Shown here in pieces: positions 1 to 9,315 of a stretch of 64,000 nt of DNA (position 1 is its first letter; every line of letters starts with the position of its first letter). Location of the stretch: positions 2,170,001 to 2,234,000 of the forward strand of contig NZ_AP022618.1 in NCBI RefSeq assembly GCF_010731615.1. The letters are read 5' to 3'. A model generated the notes under the pieces. That model had not been told where the DNA came from. It saw only the letters and a program-made list of their open reading frames with translations, and made no database searches. The position numbers and the translations under genes were made by a program. The stretch is from Mycolicibacterium insubricum (lineage in GTDB: Bacteria > Actinomycetota > Actinomycetes > Mycobacteriales > Mycobacteriaceae).

Positions 1-788
1 GCCAGCAGGCCGCACACCCCGCCGACGATCCCCGCCACCACCCGGGCAGCGGGATTCTCGTCCGAGCTGAGGGCGCCGTCCACGCCCGCGACGGTGCCCA
101 CCAGGAAAAGCACGCTGCTCAGCAGGCTCATTACCGCCGCGGTGATCGCGGTGCGGCCCGACGGTGCCGGCTGCGAGGAGTCCAGGGTCCCGACGGGTCC
201 CGGCGCGAGCGGTGACCCCGGCCCGGCGGGCTGTCCCTGGCCGGTCAGCCACCGTTTGGTCGACGGCGCCAGCACCAGACCGAGGATCACCGCGGCGCCG
301 AGCGCGGCGCGGATTGCGGTGCCCAGGCCGGGGCCGATGCGCCAGACCTCGACGTCGTCGATCTCGCCGATGGCGGCGACGATGTCGTTCCAGATCTGGC
401 TGGAGATGATGTAGACGATGACGGCGCCGACCAGGGAGACGGCGCAGGCAGCTGCGACAACCATGCGGCCCGCGGGTTTGCGGCGCAGCAGCATGATGCC
501 GCCGACCAGCAACCAGACCGCGAGGATCACGTTGAGCACCCCGACGACGGTATTCAGCCGGTCCATCGAGGCGATCGCCGATCTCGCCGCCGTGGTCAGG
601 TGATCGCTGACCTCGGTGAACGATTCGTCGGTGACCCACTGCGCGTACACCGCCCAGACGGCGCCCACAGCGGAGCCGAACGCGGCGAGGAAACACAGAA
701 TCGCCGCCCACAGCGTGGTGGTGCGAGTCGGGGGGAGGACGGTCTGTGCGGGGTGGCCGGCCGGATCCCCGGGCTGTGCGGGCTGCAT
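1..788 (-). CDS. Four-helix-type integral membrane protein, 3' end cut by window
   Basis: The reverse strand is open from an ATG at 788 down to the window edge, so the C-terminus is missing. The first ~25 residues are rich in Pro, Gly and Ala. They are followed by hydrophobic segments at about residues 26-50 (LWAAILCFLAAFGSAVGAVW), 85-105, 112-135 and 165-185, with a soluble stretch of ~40 residues after the first helix. The architecture (Pro-rich head, then several helices) is common among uncharacterised actinobacterial membrane proteins. I recognise no catalytic motif and assign no function. It stands divergent from nothing nearby; the next gene, a thioesterase on the same strand, ends 48 bases upstream of it. 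Confidence 0.7.
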   Translation of the reverse strand, partial: MQPAQPGDPAGHPAQTVLPPTRTTTLWAAILCFLAAFGSAVGAVWAVYAQWVTDESFTEVSDHLTTAARSAIASMDRLNTVVGVLNVILAVWLLVGGIMLLRRKPAGRMVVAAACAVSLVGAVIVYIISSQIWNDIVAAIGEIDDVEVWRIGPGLGTAIRAALGAAVILGLVLAPSTKRWLTGQGQPAGPGSPLAPGPVGTLDSSQPAPSGRTAITAAVMSLLSSVLFLVGTVAGVDGALSSDENPAARVVAGIVGGVCGLL

Positions 789-836
789 ATCCCGAGAACT
801 TACCGGTTTCAATGTGTGCCTACCTGCACAAATTCG

Positions 837-1220
837 CTACCGGGCGTCGAGCACCGCGAAGCCGAGGGTGGACCGGGCGGCCAGTCGGTCGCGGCCGACG
901 TCGGTCACGTCCACCGCGGCGACGATCAGCCGGCGCCCGGCGCGGACGATGGTGGCCTCGGCGCGTGCGGGCCCCTCGATGACCGGTGCGAGGTAGTGGA
1001 TGTTGAGGTCTGCGGTGGTGACGCTCTGGTCGGGGCCGACGTGATGCCCGCAGAGGATGCCGGCGGCGATGTCGATCAGGGTGGCCAGCAGCCCGCCCTG
1101 CAGGGCGCCGCGGGTGTTCGCCAGGTCCGGCCGGTTGTCGATCTCCATGATCACCCGCTCGGGGGAGTCGACCACCGTCCGGTAGTTGAGCTGTTCGAGC
1201 AGGTGCACGGTCTCGGCCAT
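837..1220 (-). CDS. PaaI-like hot-dog fold thioesterase
   Basis: A 127-residue protein of the usual size for a single hot-dog thioesterase. The central helix region has the PaaI-type pattern [17 protein letters not shown] (about residues 40-56), where family members place the catalytic Asp/Glu-type residue and the helix that packs against acyl-CoA. It is followed by strands such as [13 protein letters not shown]. The expected role is hydrolysis of an acyl- or aryl-CoA in the cytoplasm; the substrate cannot be read. I prefer ATG 1220 over a GTG at 1229, because TAGCGT (complement of 1228-1233) lies 7 bases upstream as a -10 box, which would give a leaderless mRNA starting at or near that ATG. 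Confidence 0.8.
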   Translation of the reverse strand: MAETVHLLEQLNYRTVVDSPERVIMEIDNRPDLANTRGALQGGLLATLIDIAAGILCGHHVGPDQSVTTADLNIHYLAPVIEGPARAEATIVRAGRRLIVAAVDVTDVGRDRLAARSTLGFAVLDAR

Positions 1221-1238
1221 GCGTCGCACGCTATCAGT

Positions 1239-1266
1239 GTTCTCGCCTACTGAGAATGATGTTCTC
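1239..1266. promoter_or_regulatory. Three alternating TTCTC/GAGAA half-sites, candidate operator
   Basis: Between the thioesterase and map, TTCTC (1240-1244), GAGAA (1252-1256) and TTCTC (1262-1266) alternate. The last two form a 5-bp inverted repeat around TGATG. This is a typical layout for a dimeric repressor site and it lies just upstream of the thioesterase -10 box. The binding protein is unknown. Confidence 0.35.
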
Positions 1267-1308
1267 GCCGGTGGACGCCCGGCGCGGCGGTCCGCATCGA
1301 CCCGGGAC

Positions 1309-1314
1309 TATCGT
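1309..1314 (+). promoter_or_regulatory. -10 box for leaderless map
   Basis: TATCGT fits the actinobacterial TANNNT -10 element and is followed after 7 bases by the map ATG. Transcription would therefore start on or next to the start codon. No ribosome binding site is visible, which agrees with leaderless initiation. Confidence 0.45.
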
Positions 1315-1321
1315 GGTGGCC

Positions 1322-2179
1322 ATGGTTGTGCGTGCCCCCCTGCGACCCGGCGAGGTCTCGGCCACCTTGGCGGTGCCCAGGATGATCGAGCGTCCCGAAT
1401 ACGCGTGGCGCGACACCGTCAACGAGGGCACCGAACCGTGGGTGCAGACCCCCGAAGTCATCGAGAAGATGCGCGTCGCAGGGCGGATCGCCGCCGGCGC
1501 GCTGGCCGAGGCCGGCAAGGCCGTGGCCCCCGGGATCACCACCGATGAGCTGGACCGGATCGCCCACGACTACATGATCGACCACGGCGCCTACCCGTCG
1601 ACCCTGGGCTACAAGGGCTTTCCCAAATCCTGCTGCACCTCGCTGAACGAGATCATCTGCCACGGCATCCCGGACTCGACCGTGGTGCAAGACGGCGACA
1701 TCGTCAACATCGACGTCACCGCCTACATCGACGGCGTGCACGGCGACACCAACGCCACCTTCTGCGCGGGCGACGTGTCCGAGGAACATCGGCTGCTGGT
1801 GGAACGCACCCACGAGGCCACCATGCGGGCGATCAAGGCCGTCAAACCCGGCCGGGCGCTGTCCATCGTCGGCCGGGTCATCGAAGCGTACGCAAACCGG
1901 TTCGGCTACAACGTCGTTCGTGACTTCACCGGGCACGGAATCGGCACCACCTTCCACAACGGCCTGGTCGTCCTGCACTACGACCAGCCTGAGGTCGAGA
2001 CCATCATCGAGCCCGGGATGACCTTCACCATCGAGCCGATGATCAATCTCGGCGCGCTGGACTATGAGATCTGGGACGACGGCTGGACCGTCGCCACCCG
2101 CGACAAGCGGTGGACCGCCCAGTTCGAGCACACCCTGGTCGTCACCGACGACGGCGCCGAGATCCTCACCCAGCTGTGA
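1322..2179 (+). CDS. map: Methionine aminopeptidase, type I
   Basis: Removes the N-terminal methionine from nascent proteins. The 285-residue length and the sequence match mycobacterial MapB. The N-terminal ~40 residues form the extension typical of MapB, including the PxxP-like linker ending in [20 protein letters not shown]. Metal ligands expected in the fold are visible: two aspartates in [15 protein letters not shown], a histidine in [12 protein letters not shown], a glutamate in TFTIEPM and one in AQFEHT. ATG 1322 is chosen over in-frame ATGs at 1256 and 1259 because the length then equals the known protein. TATCGT at 1309-1314 is also a good -10 box 7 bases upstream, suggesting a leaderless transcript. 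Confidence 0.95.
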   Translation: MVVRAPLRPGEVSATLAVPRMIERPEYAWRDTVNEGTEPWVQTPEVIEKMRVAGRIAAGALAEAGKAVAPGITTDELDRIAHDYMIDHGAYPSTLGYKGFPKSCCTSLNEIICHGIPDSTVVQDGDIVNIDVTAYIDGVHGDTNATFCAGDVSEEHRLLVERTHEATMRAIKAVKPGRALSIVGRVIEAYANRFGYNVVRDFTGHGIGTTFHNGLVVLHYDQPEVETIIEPGMTFTIEPMINLGALDYEIWDDGWTVATRDKRWTAQFEHTLVVTDDGAEILTQL

Positions 2180-2198
2180 TGAGCCGAGCAGACGCGCG

Positions 2199-3695
2199 GT
2201 GAGCGGCGCGCTGCTGGTCGCCGGCACCACCTCCGATGCCGGCAAGTCCCTGGTCGTGGCCGGTCTGTGCCGGATCCTGGCCCGGCGCGAAGTGAGAGTG
2301 GCGCCGTTCAAGGCACAGAACATGTCCAACAACTCCGCGGTCACCCTCGACGGCGGGGAGATCGGCCGGGCCCAGGCCATGCAGGCCCGCGCCGCCGGGC
2401 TGGAACCGAGCGTCCGGTTCAACCCGATCCTGCTCAAACCGGGCAGCGACCGCGCCTCGCAACTGGTGGTCCGCGGCCGGGCCGTCGGCACCGTCCGCGC
2501 CGGCGACTACATCAGCCACCGGGACGAACTGGCGTCCCTGGTTGCCGACGAATTGGCAAGTCTGCGAAACGATTATGACGTCGTCATCTGCGAGGGCGCG
2601 GGCTCGCCGGCGGAGATCAACCTGCGTGCGACCGACCTGGCCAATATGGGCCTGGCCCGCGCGGCGGACCTGCCGGTGCTGCTGGTCGGCGACATCGACC
2701 GCGGTGGTCTGCTGGCCCACTTCTTCGGCACGGTGGCCATCCTGGAACCCGAGGACCAGGCGCTGATCGCCGGTTTCCTGGTCAACAAGTTCCGCGGGGA
2801 CGTCACCCTGCTGTCACCCGGGCTGCGGGAACTCGCCGAGCGCACCGGCCGGCCCACCTACGGTGTACTGCCCTGGGCCGACGGCCTGTGGCTGGATACC
2901 GAGGACTCGGTGTCGGTGCGCCCCGGCGGCGTGGTCGGCATCCCAGCACCGCCGGTGGGCGCGGAGTGGCTACGGGTCGCCGCCATCCGGTTCCCCCGCA
3001 TCTCCAACAGCACCGACGTCGAGGCGCTGGCCGCCGAACCCGGGGTGTCGGTGCGCTGGGCCGACACCGTCGCCGACCTGGCCGACGCCGACCTGGTCGT
3101 GCTGCCCGGTTCCAAGGCGACCGTCGCCGACCTGGACTGGTTGCGATCCCGCGAGTTGGACCGCGCCGTCGTTGACCACGCCCGGGAAGGCGGACCGGTG
3201 CTGGGCATCTGCGGGGGTCTGCAGATGCTGTGCCGGCGCATCGACGACCCGGTGGAATCCGGGCGCGCCGCGGTGCCGGGCCTCGGCTTGCTCGACGCCG
3301 ACGTCGAGTTCGCCGCGGACAAGACGCTGCTGAGGCACCGGGAGCCGTTGTCGGGCTACGAGATCCACCACGGCCAACTGACCCGCACTCGCGCCGACCC
3401 GTGGTGCCCGGACGGCTCGGCGCCCGTCGGGATCACCGCCGGCGCGGTGTACGGAACCCACTGGCACGGGTTGCTGGACAACAACGAGTTGCGGAGGCGC
3501 TGGTTGGCCGCTGTCGCAGTGCAGGCCCGCCGCGGCTTCGCCCCCGCCCCCGACACCGACGTACCCGCTGCCCGCGACGCGCAGCTCGACCTGATGGCCG
3601 ACCTGCTGGCCGCCCACGCCGACCTCGACGCGATCCTGGGCCTGCTCGACCGCGGCGCACCGGCTCGCCCGACGATGCGGACCGTCCTGCATTAA
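2199..3695 (+). CDS. cobQ: Cobyric acid synthase
   Basis: ATP- and glutamine-dependent amidation of four side chains of adenosylcobyrinic acid a,c-diamide to cobyric acid. The 498-residue protein opens with the P-loop-like [11 protein letters not shown]. The synthetase domain includes [10 protein letters not shown] and [16 protein letters not shown]. The C-terminal class I glutamine amidotransferase domain has the nucleophile at about Cys338 (GICGGLQML) and catalytic-type histidines near YEIHHGQL and [10 protein letters not shown]. The start is GTG 2199, giving [11 protein letters not shown] as in relatives, 19 bases after map. The window also holds cobO, cobB and cysG, so this is part of a dispersed B12 set. 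Confidence 0.95.
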   Translation: MSGALLVAGTTSDAGKSLVVAGLCRILARREVRVAPFKAQNMSNNSAVTLDGGEIGRAQAMQARAAGLEPSVRFNPILLKPGSDRASQLVVRGRAVGTVRAGDYISHRDELASLVADELASLRNDYDVVICEGAGSPAEINLRATDLANMGLARAADLPVLLVGDIDRGGLLAHFFGTVAILEPEDQALIAGFLVNKFRGDVTLLSPGLRELAERTGRPTYGVLPWADGLWLDTEDSVSVRPGGVVGIPAPPVGAEWLRVAAIRFPRISNSTDVEALAAEPGVSVRWADTVADLADADLVVLPGSKATVADLDWLRSRELDRAVVDHAREGGPVLGICGGLQMLCRRIDDPVESGRAAVPGLGLLDADVEFAADKTLLRHREPLSGYEIHHGQLTRTRADPWCPDGSAPVGITAGAVYGTHWHGLLDNNELRRRWLAAVAVQARRGFAPAPDTDVPAARDAQLDLMADLLAAHADLDAILGLLDRGAPARPTMRTVLH

Positions 3696-3704
3696 CCTGG
3701 GCAC

Positions 3705-4415
3705 ATGTTGGTGCGGCGTCCCGTTCAGTGGAGCCGCTCCGTCCCGGTGCTGGTGGCAGCCCTGACCGTCGCGGCGGTGGTGGCCGCGCTGGTCGCTTCG
3801 GGTGCCACAACCCGAGTGGTCGACGGCACCGCGACCTGGCCGGGGGAGCGGCTGCAGAAGGCGCTGCTCACCAAGGCGGATTTTCCCGCCGGTGTCGGAT
3901 TCAACCGACTGCACGACACCCCCGACGCCGCCGGTGGCGCGGCCAACGCGCCGAGCATGCTGACTCGTCCGGAAGGCTGCTCGAACGGGCTGACCAACGT
4001 CATCGCGGCCTCCGGTGAACGCGGCCCGGGCAGCGCCGAGAAGTACGAGGTGATCTACGACGGCGCCCGGATCATGATGACCGTGCTGTCCTGGCATCTG
4101 GATCTGGCCGCACTGGAGGCGACCGCGTCGCGGTGCGAGCACTTCGTCGTGCTCTTCGACGCCGCCGACGCCGGCATCCCGATGACCACCACCGCGCTGC
4201 CGCACAGCCACCCGCAGGAGCTGATGTACAAGCAGACAATGGCGCTGGGTTCCGACGCCGCCGACGTCTACATGGGCTTCGCCAACATCGGGTCACTGTC
4301 GTTGTTCGGGGTGGTCTTCCCCACGCCCAACCCGAACGTGAACGTCAAGGCCGAACTGCCACAGACGTTTTTGACCGTGTTCGCCAAGCAGTCGGAGCGG
4401 CTGCGGGCGGTCTGA
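3705..4415 (+). CDS. Membrane-anchored or exported mycobacterial protein
   Basis: A 236-residue protein with a basic N-terminus and one hydrophobic segment at about residues 14-33, consistent with a signal anchor or uncleaved signal sequence. The rest is predicted to be outside the membrane. It has two cysteines (about 90 and 146) that could form a disulfide. The fold of the outer part resembles the small sensor-like or DUF5642-like exported domains of mycobacteria, but I cannot place it with certainty. TAACCT at 3693-3698, overlapping the cobQ stop codon, is a possible -10 box 6 bases before the ATG. It may therefore have its own leaderless transcript. Confidence 0.75.
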   Translation: MLVRRPVQWSRSVPVLVAALTVAAVVAALVASGATTRVVDGTATWPGERLQKALLTKADFPAGVGFNRLHDTPDAAGGAANAPSMLTRPEGCSNGLTNVIAASGERGPGSAEKYEVIYDGARIMMTVLSWHLDLAALEATASRCEHFVVLFDAADAGIPMTTTALPHSHPQELMYKQTMALGSDAADVYMGFANIGSLSLFGVVFPTPNPNVNVKAELPQTFLTVFAKQSERLRAV

Positions 4416-4483
4416 ACACCAGACCGCCGTGCGGATCGGTGAAACGCCGGGACGCGCGCAGTCACGCTGGGTAGCGTGTGGCG

Positions 4484-5032
4484 ATGTCTTCGACGACCCT
4501 CACCGTGGCCGGCCACCCGATGGCCGTCGACGTGTCGGGGCCCGACCGGGGCAACCACGTGGTGCTGCTGGGGGCGGTCACCGCTCCGCGCGACGCCTAC
4601 GCCGCGCTGTGCGCGCGGCTGCACAACGCGGCGCTGCGCACCGTCGTCATCTCCACCGACGCAAGCCTGCGGACATCCCACGTGATGGGGGTGCTCGACG
4701 CCGTCGGGGTGCGCTGGGCGGTGCTGTTCGGGGATCGCGCCGGGGCGGAACGCGCCTGGGAACTCGCCGCCACCTCGCCCGGCCGGTTCACCGCCCTGGT
4801 CGCCGTCGACCGCGGGCACCCGCGGGCCTCCGACGAGTCCTCGGACTGCCCGCCGGTGGAATGCGACACCACCATGCTGTTCGGCACCCGGACCTCACGC
4901 GCGCAGGCGCGGGCCAGCCAGCGCTACGTCTACGCCGATTTCCGCCAGGTCCCGCTGCTGGACCGCAGCAACGTCGACGATCTCAACGCCCAGTTGGCCG
5001 CCGAGATCGTGCTGCGCAGCAACACCTGGTGA
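4484..5032 (+). CDS. Small alpha/beta-hydrolase-like protein without a catalytic serine
   Basis: About 182 residues, shorter than an active alpha/beta hydrolase (usually 250-300). It shows the early strands of the fold (GHPMAVDVSGP, NHVVLLGAV). Where the nucleophile elbow G-x-S-x-G would lie it has GDRAG, so the Ser is replaced by Arg. No catalytic His motif is seen near the C-terminus. I therefore infer a non-catalytic or degenerate member. TAGCGT at 4472-4477 is 6 bases upstream of ATG 4484, which supports that start over GTG 4478. It converges on the metallothionein-like gene. Confidence 0.65.
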   Translation: MSSTTLTVAGHPMAVDVSGPDRGNHVVLLGAVTAPRDAYAALCARLHNAALRTVVISTDASLRTSHVMGVLDAVGVRWAVLFGDRAGAERAWELAATSPGRFTALVAVDRGHPRASDESSDCPPVECDTTMLFGTRTSRAQARASQRYVYADFRQVPLLDRSNVDDLNAQLAAEIVLRSNTW

Positions 5033-5049
5033 CGCCCGTCGGCCACGAC

Positions 5050-5089
5050 GATTCCGGCCCCGCAACCTGTTGGTTGCGAGGCCGGAATC
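5050..5089. terminator. Strong hairpin between convergent genes
   Basis: A near-perfect inverted repeat: arms GATTCCGGCC/GGCCGGAATC and an inner CGCAACC/GGTTGCG, separated only by a C/A mismatch, with loop TGTT. It lies 18 bases past the stop of the upstream plus-strand gene and 20 bases past the stop of the minus-strand gene. This fits a bidirectional terminator. There is no T tract, as is usual in mycobacteria. Confidence 0.75.
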
Positions 5090-5108
5090 GAGTGCGGTCG
5101 AAGGGGGA

Positions 5109-5207
5109 CTACTTGTGGTCGGCGCCGCAGGTGCAGTTGGCGCCACACTGACAGTTGGTACAGGTGCAGTTCGGGTTGTCGCAGCCGGAATTCGTTTCAT
5201 TGCTCAT
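5109..5207 (-). CDS. Tiny cysteine-rich metallothionein-like protein
   Basis: A 32-residue protein with seven cysteines in close C-x-C and C-x-x-C spacing (CTCTNCQC, NCTCG), plus Asp and His near the end. No other small gene class gives this composition. Bacterial metallothioneins bind Cu, Zn or Cd through clustered thiolates, so the likely role is metal buffering in the cytoplasm. It is shorter than and different in sequence from M. tuberculosis MymT, so I leave the symbol empty. The ATG at 5207 gives MSNETNSG. Its stop is followed by a strong hairpin. It stands divergent from mqo. Confidence 0.75.
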   Translation of the reverse strand: MSNETNSGCDNPNCTCTNCQCGANCTCGADHK

Positions 5208-5355
5208 TCTGCATATGTTACCGCCGCCGTCCCGGCGACGGGGAGATTCACCGTAAAGTCCGGCGCCCCTTCGCCGCCGCGATCGGCGCCCAGCACCGGC
5301 AACGCCGCCGCGGCCTTTGCGGGCGGGGTGATTCCCGCCACTGCGGGCCGGACGA

Positions 5356-5361
5356 TAACCT
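5356..5361 (+). promoter_or_regulatory. Candidate -10 box for mqo
   Basis: TAACCT fits TANNNT and lies about 80 bases upstream of the mqo start, in the 235-base gap between the divergent metallothionein-like gene and mqo. The following bases contain a short direct repeat (GGTAACCGGTAAC) that could be an operator. The call rests on pattern only. Confidence 0.3.
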
Positions 5362-5442
5362 GGTAACCGGTAACTCCGTCCTCCCCGGGAAGTTGTGAAA
5401 CCGGGCCGGGCGGACACGCGAACGCGAAGGGCGAGCAAACCC

Positions 5443-6951
5443 GTGGCACAGACACGAGAGACCAAAACCGACGTCGTGTTGATCGGCACCGGCATCATGA
5501 GTGCCACGCTGGGCGCGTTGCTGCGGCTGGTCGAACCTGACTGGTCGATCACCATGGTCGAGCGCCTCGACGCGGCCGCCGCGGAGAGCAGCGACCCGTG
5601 GAACAACGCCGGCACCGGGCACTCGGCGCTGTGCGAGCTGAACTACACCCCCGAGCTGCCCAACGGCACCATCGACATCACCAAGGCGGTGACCGTCAAC
5701 GAGCAGTTCCAGGTATCGCGGCAGTTCTGGGCCTCGGCGGTGGAGAACGGCGTGCTGACCGACGTCCGCAGCTTCCTCAACCCGGTGCCGCACGTGTCCT
5801 TCGTGGAGGGCGCCGAACGCGTCGACTACCTGCGCCGGCGCCGCGACGCCCTGGCCGCCAACCCACTGTTCGCGGCCACCGAATTCATCAACGACAACGA
5901 CGAGTTCGCCCGCCGCCTGCCGTATATGGCCGCCGGCCGAAACTTCACCGAGCCCGTCGCACTGAACTGGAGCACCGACGGCACCGATATCGACTTCGGC
6001 GCGTTGTCGAAGAACCTCATCGGCTACGGCGTGCGCACCGGAACGTCCGTCATGTTCGGCCAGGAGGTCACCGACCTCAAGCGTGACGGCGACGGCTGGG
6101 AGGTCAGGATCCGCAACCGTCGCACCAAGGAGCGGTCGGTCATCAGGACCCGGTTCGTCTTCGTCGGTGCCGGCGGCGATTCGCTGCCGCTGCTGCAGAA
6201 GTCCGGGATCACCGAGGCCAAGGGCTACGGAGGCTTCCCGGTCAGCGGGCAGTTCCTGCGCACCGCCAACCCGGCGGCCACCGGGCGGCATCAGGCCAAG
6301 GTGTACGGCTTCCCGCCGCTGGGCGCCCCGCCGATGTCGGCGCCGCACCTGGACACCCGCATCATCAACGGCCAGCCGTGGCTGCTGTTCGGACCGTTCG
6401 CCGGCTGGTCGCCGAAGTTCCTCAAGTTCGGCAAGATCACCGACCTGCCGCTGTCGGTCAAGCCGAACAACCTCGGCTCGATGATCGGCGTCGGGCTCAC
6501 CCAGATGAGCCTGACCACCTACCTGCTCAGCCAGCTGGCCCTCTCGGAGTCGGACCGCATCGCCGCGCTGCGGGTGTTCGCCCCGACCGCCGACGGCGCG
6601 GACTGGGACCTGATCACCGCGGGCCAGCGGGTACAGGTGATCAAACCCGCCGAGGGCTTCGGCGGCACCCTGGAGTTCGGCACCGCCGTGCTGGCCTCGT
6701 CCGACGGCAGCATCGCCGGGCTGCTCGGTGCGTCCCCGGGTGCCTCGACCGCCGTCCCGGCCATGCTCGACGTGATGACGCGCTGCTTCCCCGATCGGTA
6801 CCAGCGCTGGCAGCCGCGGCTGACCGAGCTCATCCCGTCGCTGGGCACCGAGTTGTCCGGTGAGCCCAAGCTGTTCGACGAGGTGTGGAACTGGGGGAAC
6901 CGGGTGCTCGGACTGGGCTCGCAGGTTCCCGCCGTCGATCCGACCATCTGA
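5443..6951 (+). CDS. mqo: Malate:quinone oxidoreductase
   Basis: FAD enzyme at the membrane face that oxidises malate to oxaloacetate and passes electrons to menaquinone. The ~502-residue protein has the dinucleotide motif [13 protein letters not shown] near its start, then the Mqo signatures [19 protein letters not shown] and [16 protein letters not shown]. It is close throughout to the ~493-residue mycobacterial protein. GTG 5443 is chosen because GAAGG lies 12 bases upstream and the length then agrees with relatives; an ATG at 5395 would add 16 residues. The acetyltransferase follows after 8 bases, so the two are probably co-transcribed. Confidence 0.93.
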   Translation: MAQTRETKTDVVLIGTGIMSATLGALLRLVEPDWSITMVERLDAAAAESSDPWNNAGTGHSALCELNYTPELPNGTIDITKAVTVNEQFQVSRQFWASAVENGVLTDVRSFLNPVPHVSFVEGAERVDYLRRRRDALAANPLFAATEFINDNDEFARRLPYMAAGRNFTEPVALNWSTDGTDIDFGALSKNLIGYGVRTGTSVMFGQEVTDLKRDGDGWEVRIRNRRTKERSVIRTRFVFVGAGGDSLPLLQKSGITEAKGYGGFPVSGQFLRTANPAATGRHQAKVYGFPPLGAPPMSAPHLDTRIINGQPWLLFGPFAGWSPKFLKFGKITDLPLSVKPNNLGSMIGVGLTQMSLTTYLLSQLALSESDRIAALRVFAPTADGADWDLITAGQRVQVIKPAEGFGGTLEFGTAVLASSDGSIAGLLGASPGASTAVPAMLDVMTRCFPDRYQRWQPRLTELIPSLGTELSGEPKLFDEVWNWGNRVLGLGSQVPAVDPTI

Positions 6952-6959
6952 CGCCGATC

Positions 6960-7412
6960 ATGACGCCCGCGCTGCGCCGGTCCTGGGCCAAGGACATCGA
7001 TGCCGCGACGCTCTATGAGCTGCTGAAACTGCGCGTCGAGGTGTTCGTCGTCGAACAGGCGTGTCCGTACCCCGAACTCGACGGCCGCGACCTGCTTGCC
7101 GAGACCCGCCAGTTCTGGCTGGAGAACCCCGACGGGCAGGTGATCGCCACGCTGCGGCTGATGGAGGAGCATCCCGGCGGAACGAAGGAGTTCCGGATCG
7201 GGCGGGTGTGCACCCGCCGGGACGAACGCGGACACGGGCACGCCGCCCGGCTGCTGATGGCGGCACTCGCCGAGGTGGGGGACCACCCGTGCCGGGTCAA
7301 CTCGCAGACCTACCTGGCCGACATGTACGCCCGGCACGGATTCGTCGCCGACGGACCGGAATTCACCGAGGACGGCATCCCGCACATTCCCATGGTTCGG
7401 GGAATCGGGTGA
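6960..7412 (+). CDS. ElaA-like GNAT acetyltransferase
   Basis: A 150-residue GCN5-related N-acetyltransferase of the short ElaA type. It shows the family N-terminus ([18 protein letters not shown]), the acetyl-CoA loop region [14 protein letters not shown] (R/Q-x-x-G-x-G/A), and a C-terminal [15 protein letters not shown] segment. The substrate is unknown. The orthologous gene sits between mqo and the chelatase in mycobacteria generally, and here its stop codon overlaps the chelatase GTG. Translation coupling is likely. Confidence 0.88.
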   Translation: MTPALRRSWAKDIDAATLYELLKLRVEVFVVEQACPYPELDGRDLLAETRQFWLENPDGQVIATLRLMEEHPGGTKEFRIGRVCTRRDERGHGHAARLLMAALAEVGDHPCRVNSQTYLADMYARHGFVADGPEFTEDGIPHIPMVRGIG

Positions 7413-9298
7413 GTGCCCCTGCGGTTCCCCCGTATCCGTTCAGCGCCATCGTCGGTCACGACCGGCTACGGCTGGCGCTGCTGCTGTGTGCCGTACGGCC
7501 CGAGATCGGCGGCGTGCTGATCCGCGGCGAGAAGGGCACCGCGAAATCCACCGCCGTGCGGGCCCTCGGTGCGCTGCTGGCCGAGGTCGACGGCGGCCGG
7601 CTGGTCGAACTGCCGATCGGAGCCACCGAGGACCGGGTGATCGGATCACTGGACCTGCAGAAGGTGCTCGGCGCCGGCGAGCACGCCTTCTCCCCGGGCC
7701 TGCTGGCCAACGCGCACGGCGGAGTGCTCTACGTCGACGAGGTCAACCTGCTGCACGACCACCTCGTCGACATCCTGCTGGACGCCGCCGCCATGGGCCG
7801 GGTGCACATCGAACGTGACGGCGTCTCGCATTCCCACGACGCCCGATTCGTGTTGATCGGCACGATGAATCCCGAAGAGGGCGAGCTGCGTCCGCAGCTA
7901 CTGGACCGGTTCGGCCTGACCGTGCAGGTGCGGGCGTCCCGGGACATCGACGTGCGCACCGAGGTGATAGCCGCGCGGCTGGCCTACGAGGCCGACCCGC
8001 ACGCATTCGCCGCAGGGTATGCCGATGCCGAGGGTGCGCTGATCCGTCAGATCGCCGACGCCCGGGCCAGGGTGAGCTCCGTTGTCCTGCCGGACAACGA
8101 GTTACGGCGGATCGCCGGGCTGTGCGCGGCGTTCGACGTGGACGGTATGCGCGCCGATCTGGTGGTGGCCCGCACCGCCGTCGCACACGCCGCCTGGCGC
8201 GGCGCCGACGAGGTGGACGCCGACGACATCCGGGTGGCCGCCGAACTGGCACTGCCGCACCGCCGCCGCCGCGACCCGTTCGACGATCCGGACCTGGACT
8301 CCGATACGCTGGAACAGGCGCTGCGCGACGCCGACCCGGAGCCCGATCCGGACTCCGACCCGCCGGGCGGCGGCGCACCCGACGACGGCGGGCCCGGTGA
8401 CGGACCGTCCGACGGCAGGTCGCCGAGTGGTACCGAATCGGCTGCGCCGCACGGTGAATCGGTCGACGGGCCCGGTTCCGCGGCGCCGCCGCGGCCCAGC
8501 GGAACACCCGGAGCCACCTTCCGCACCCGTGCGCTGCGGGTGCCCGGCGTCGGTGAGGGGGCACCCGGCCGTCGTTCCCGGGCCCGCAACCGCACCGGCG
8601 CGATGATCGGGCCGGCGCAGCCCGGCGATGAAAACGGCACCGGGATCCACCTTTTCGCGACGCTGCTGGCCGCGGCCGAGCGCGCCGAGAGACCCGGCCC
8701 GTTGCGCCCGATTCCCGCCGACCTCTACCGGGGCATCCGGGAGGGCCGGGAGGGCAACCTGGTCATCTTCTGCGTCGACGCCTCGGGCTCGATGGCCGCC
8801 CGCGACCGGATGTCGGCGGTCACCGGCGCCGCACTGTCACTGCTGCGCGACGCCTATCAGCGCCGCGACAAGGTCGCCGTCATCACCTTCCGCGGTCAGG
8901 GCGCCGAGGTGCTGTTGCCGCCGACATCCTCGGCCTACATCGCCGGCCGCCGGCTCACCGACTTCGCCACCGGCGGGAAAACTCCGCTGGCACAGGGCCT
9001 GCTGACGGCGTCCGAGTTGGTATCCCGGGAACGGGTGCGTGATCGCACCCGGCGTCCGCTGGTGGTGATCCTGACCGACGGCCGCGCGACCGGTGGTCCC
9101 GATCCGCTGGGCCGCACCCGGCTGGCCGCGACCCGGCTGCGCGCCGAAGATGCGGCAGCGGTCGTGGTGGACTGCGAAACCGGTTACCTACGACTGGGTC
9201 TGGCCGCCGACCTGGCCCGGGCGCTGGATGCCCCGGTCATCCGACTGGACCGGTTGCGTGCCGACGCACTGACCGCGGCGGTTCGGTCCGCCGCCTGA
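7409..9298 (+). CDS. Magnesium/cobalt chelatase-type AAA-VWA fusion protein
   Basis: A 629-residue protein, the same length as the mycobacterial relative. It joins a ChlI/BchI-like AAA+ ATPase and a ChlD/BchD-like von Willebrand A domain. The Walker A motif GEKGTAKST is near residue 36 and [10 protein letters not shown] is the Walker B. A Pro/Asp/Gly-rich linker runs at about 295-370. The VWA MIDAS motif DASGS is near residue 456. These subunits drive metal insertion into a tetrapyrrole together with a large CobN/ChlH subunit, which is not in this window. Position directly before cobO and cobB supports a cobalt role, but a generic MoxR-like chaperone role is possible. The GTG start overlaps the upstream stop. 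Confidence 0.88.
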   Translation: MSAPAVPPYPFSAIVGHDRLRLALLLCAVRPEIGGVLIRGEKGTAKSTAVRALGALLAEVDGGRLVELPIGATEDRVIGSLDLQKVLGAGEHAFSPGLLANAHGGVLYVDEVNLLHDHLVDILLDAAAMGRVHIERDGVSHSHDARFVLIGTMNPEEGELRPQLLDRFGLTVQVRASRDIDVRTEVIAARLAYEADPHAFAAGYADAEGALIRQIADARARVSSVVLPDNELRRIAGLCAAFDVDGMRADLVVARTAVAHAAWRGADEVDADDIRVAAELALPHRRRRDPFDDPDLDSDTLEQALRDADPEPDPDSDPPGGGAPDDGGPGDGPSDGRSPSGTESAAPHGESVDGPGSAAPPRPSGTPGATFRTRALRVPGVGEGAPGRRSRARNRTGAMIGPAQPGDENGTGIHLFATLLAAAERAERPGPLRPIPADLYRGIREGREGNLVIFCVDASGSMAARDRMSAVTGAALSLLRDAYQRRDKVAVITFRGQGAEVLLPPTSSAYIAGRRLTDFATGGKTPLAQGLLTASELVSRERVRDRTRRPLVVILTDGRATGGPDPLGRTRLAATRLRAEDAAAVVVDCETGYLRLGLAADLARALDAPVIRLDRLRADALTAAVRSAA

Positions 9299-9315
9299 CC
9301 AACAGGAGACCCGTT

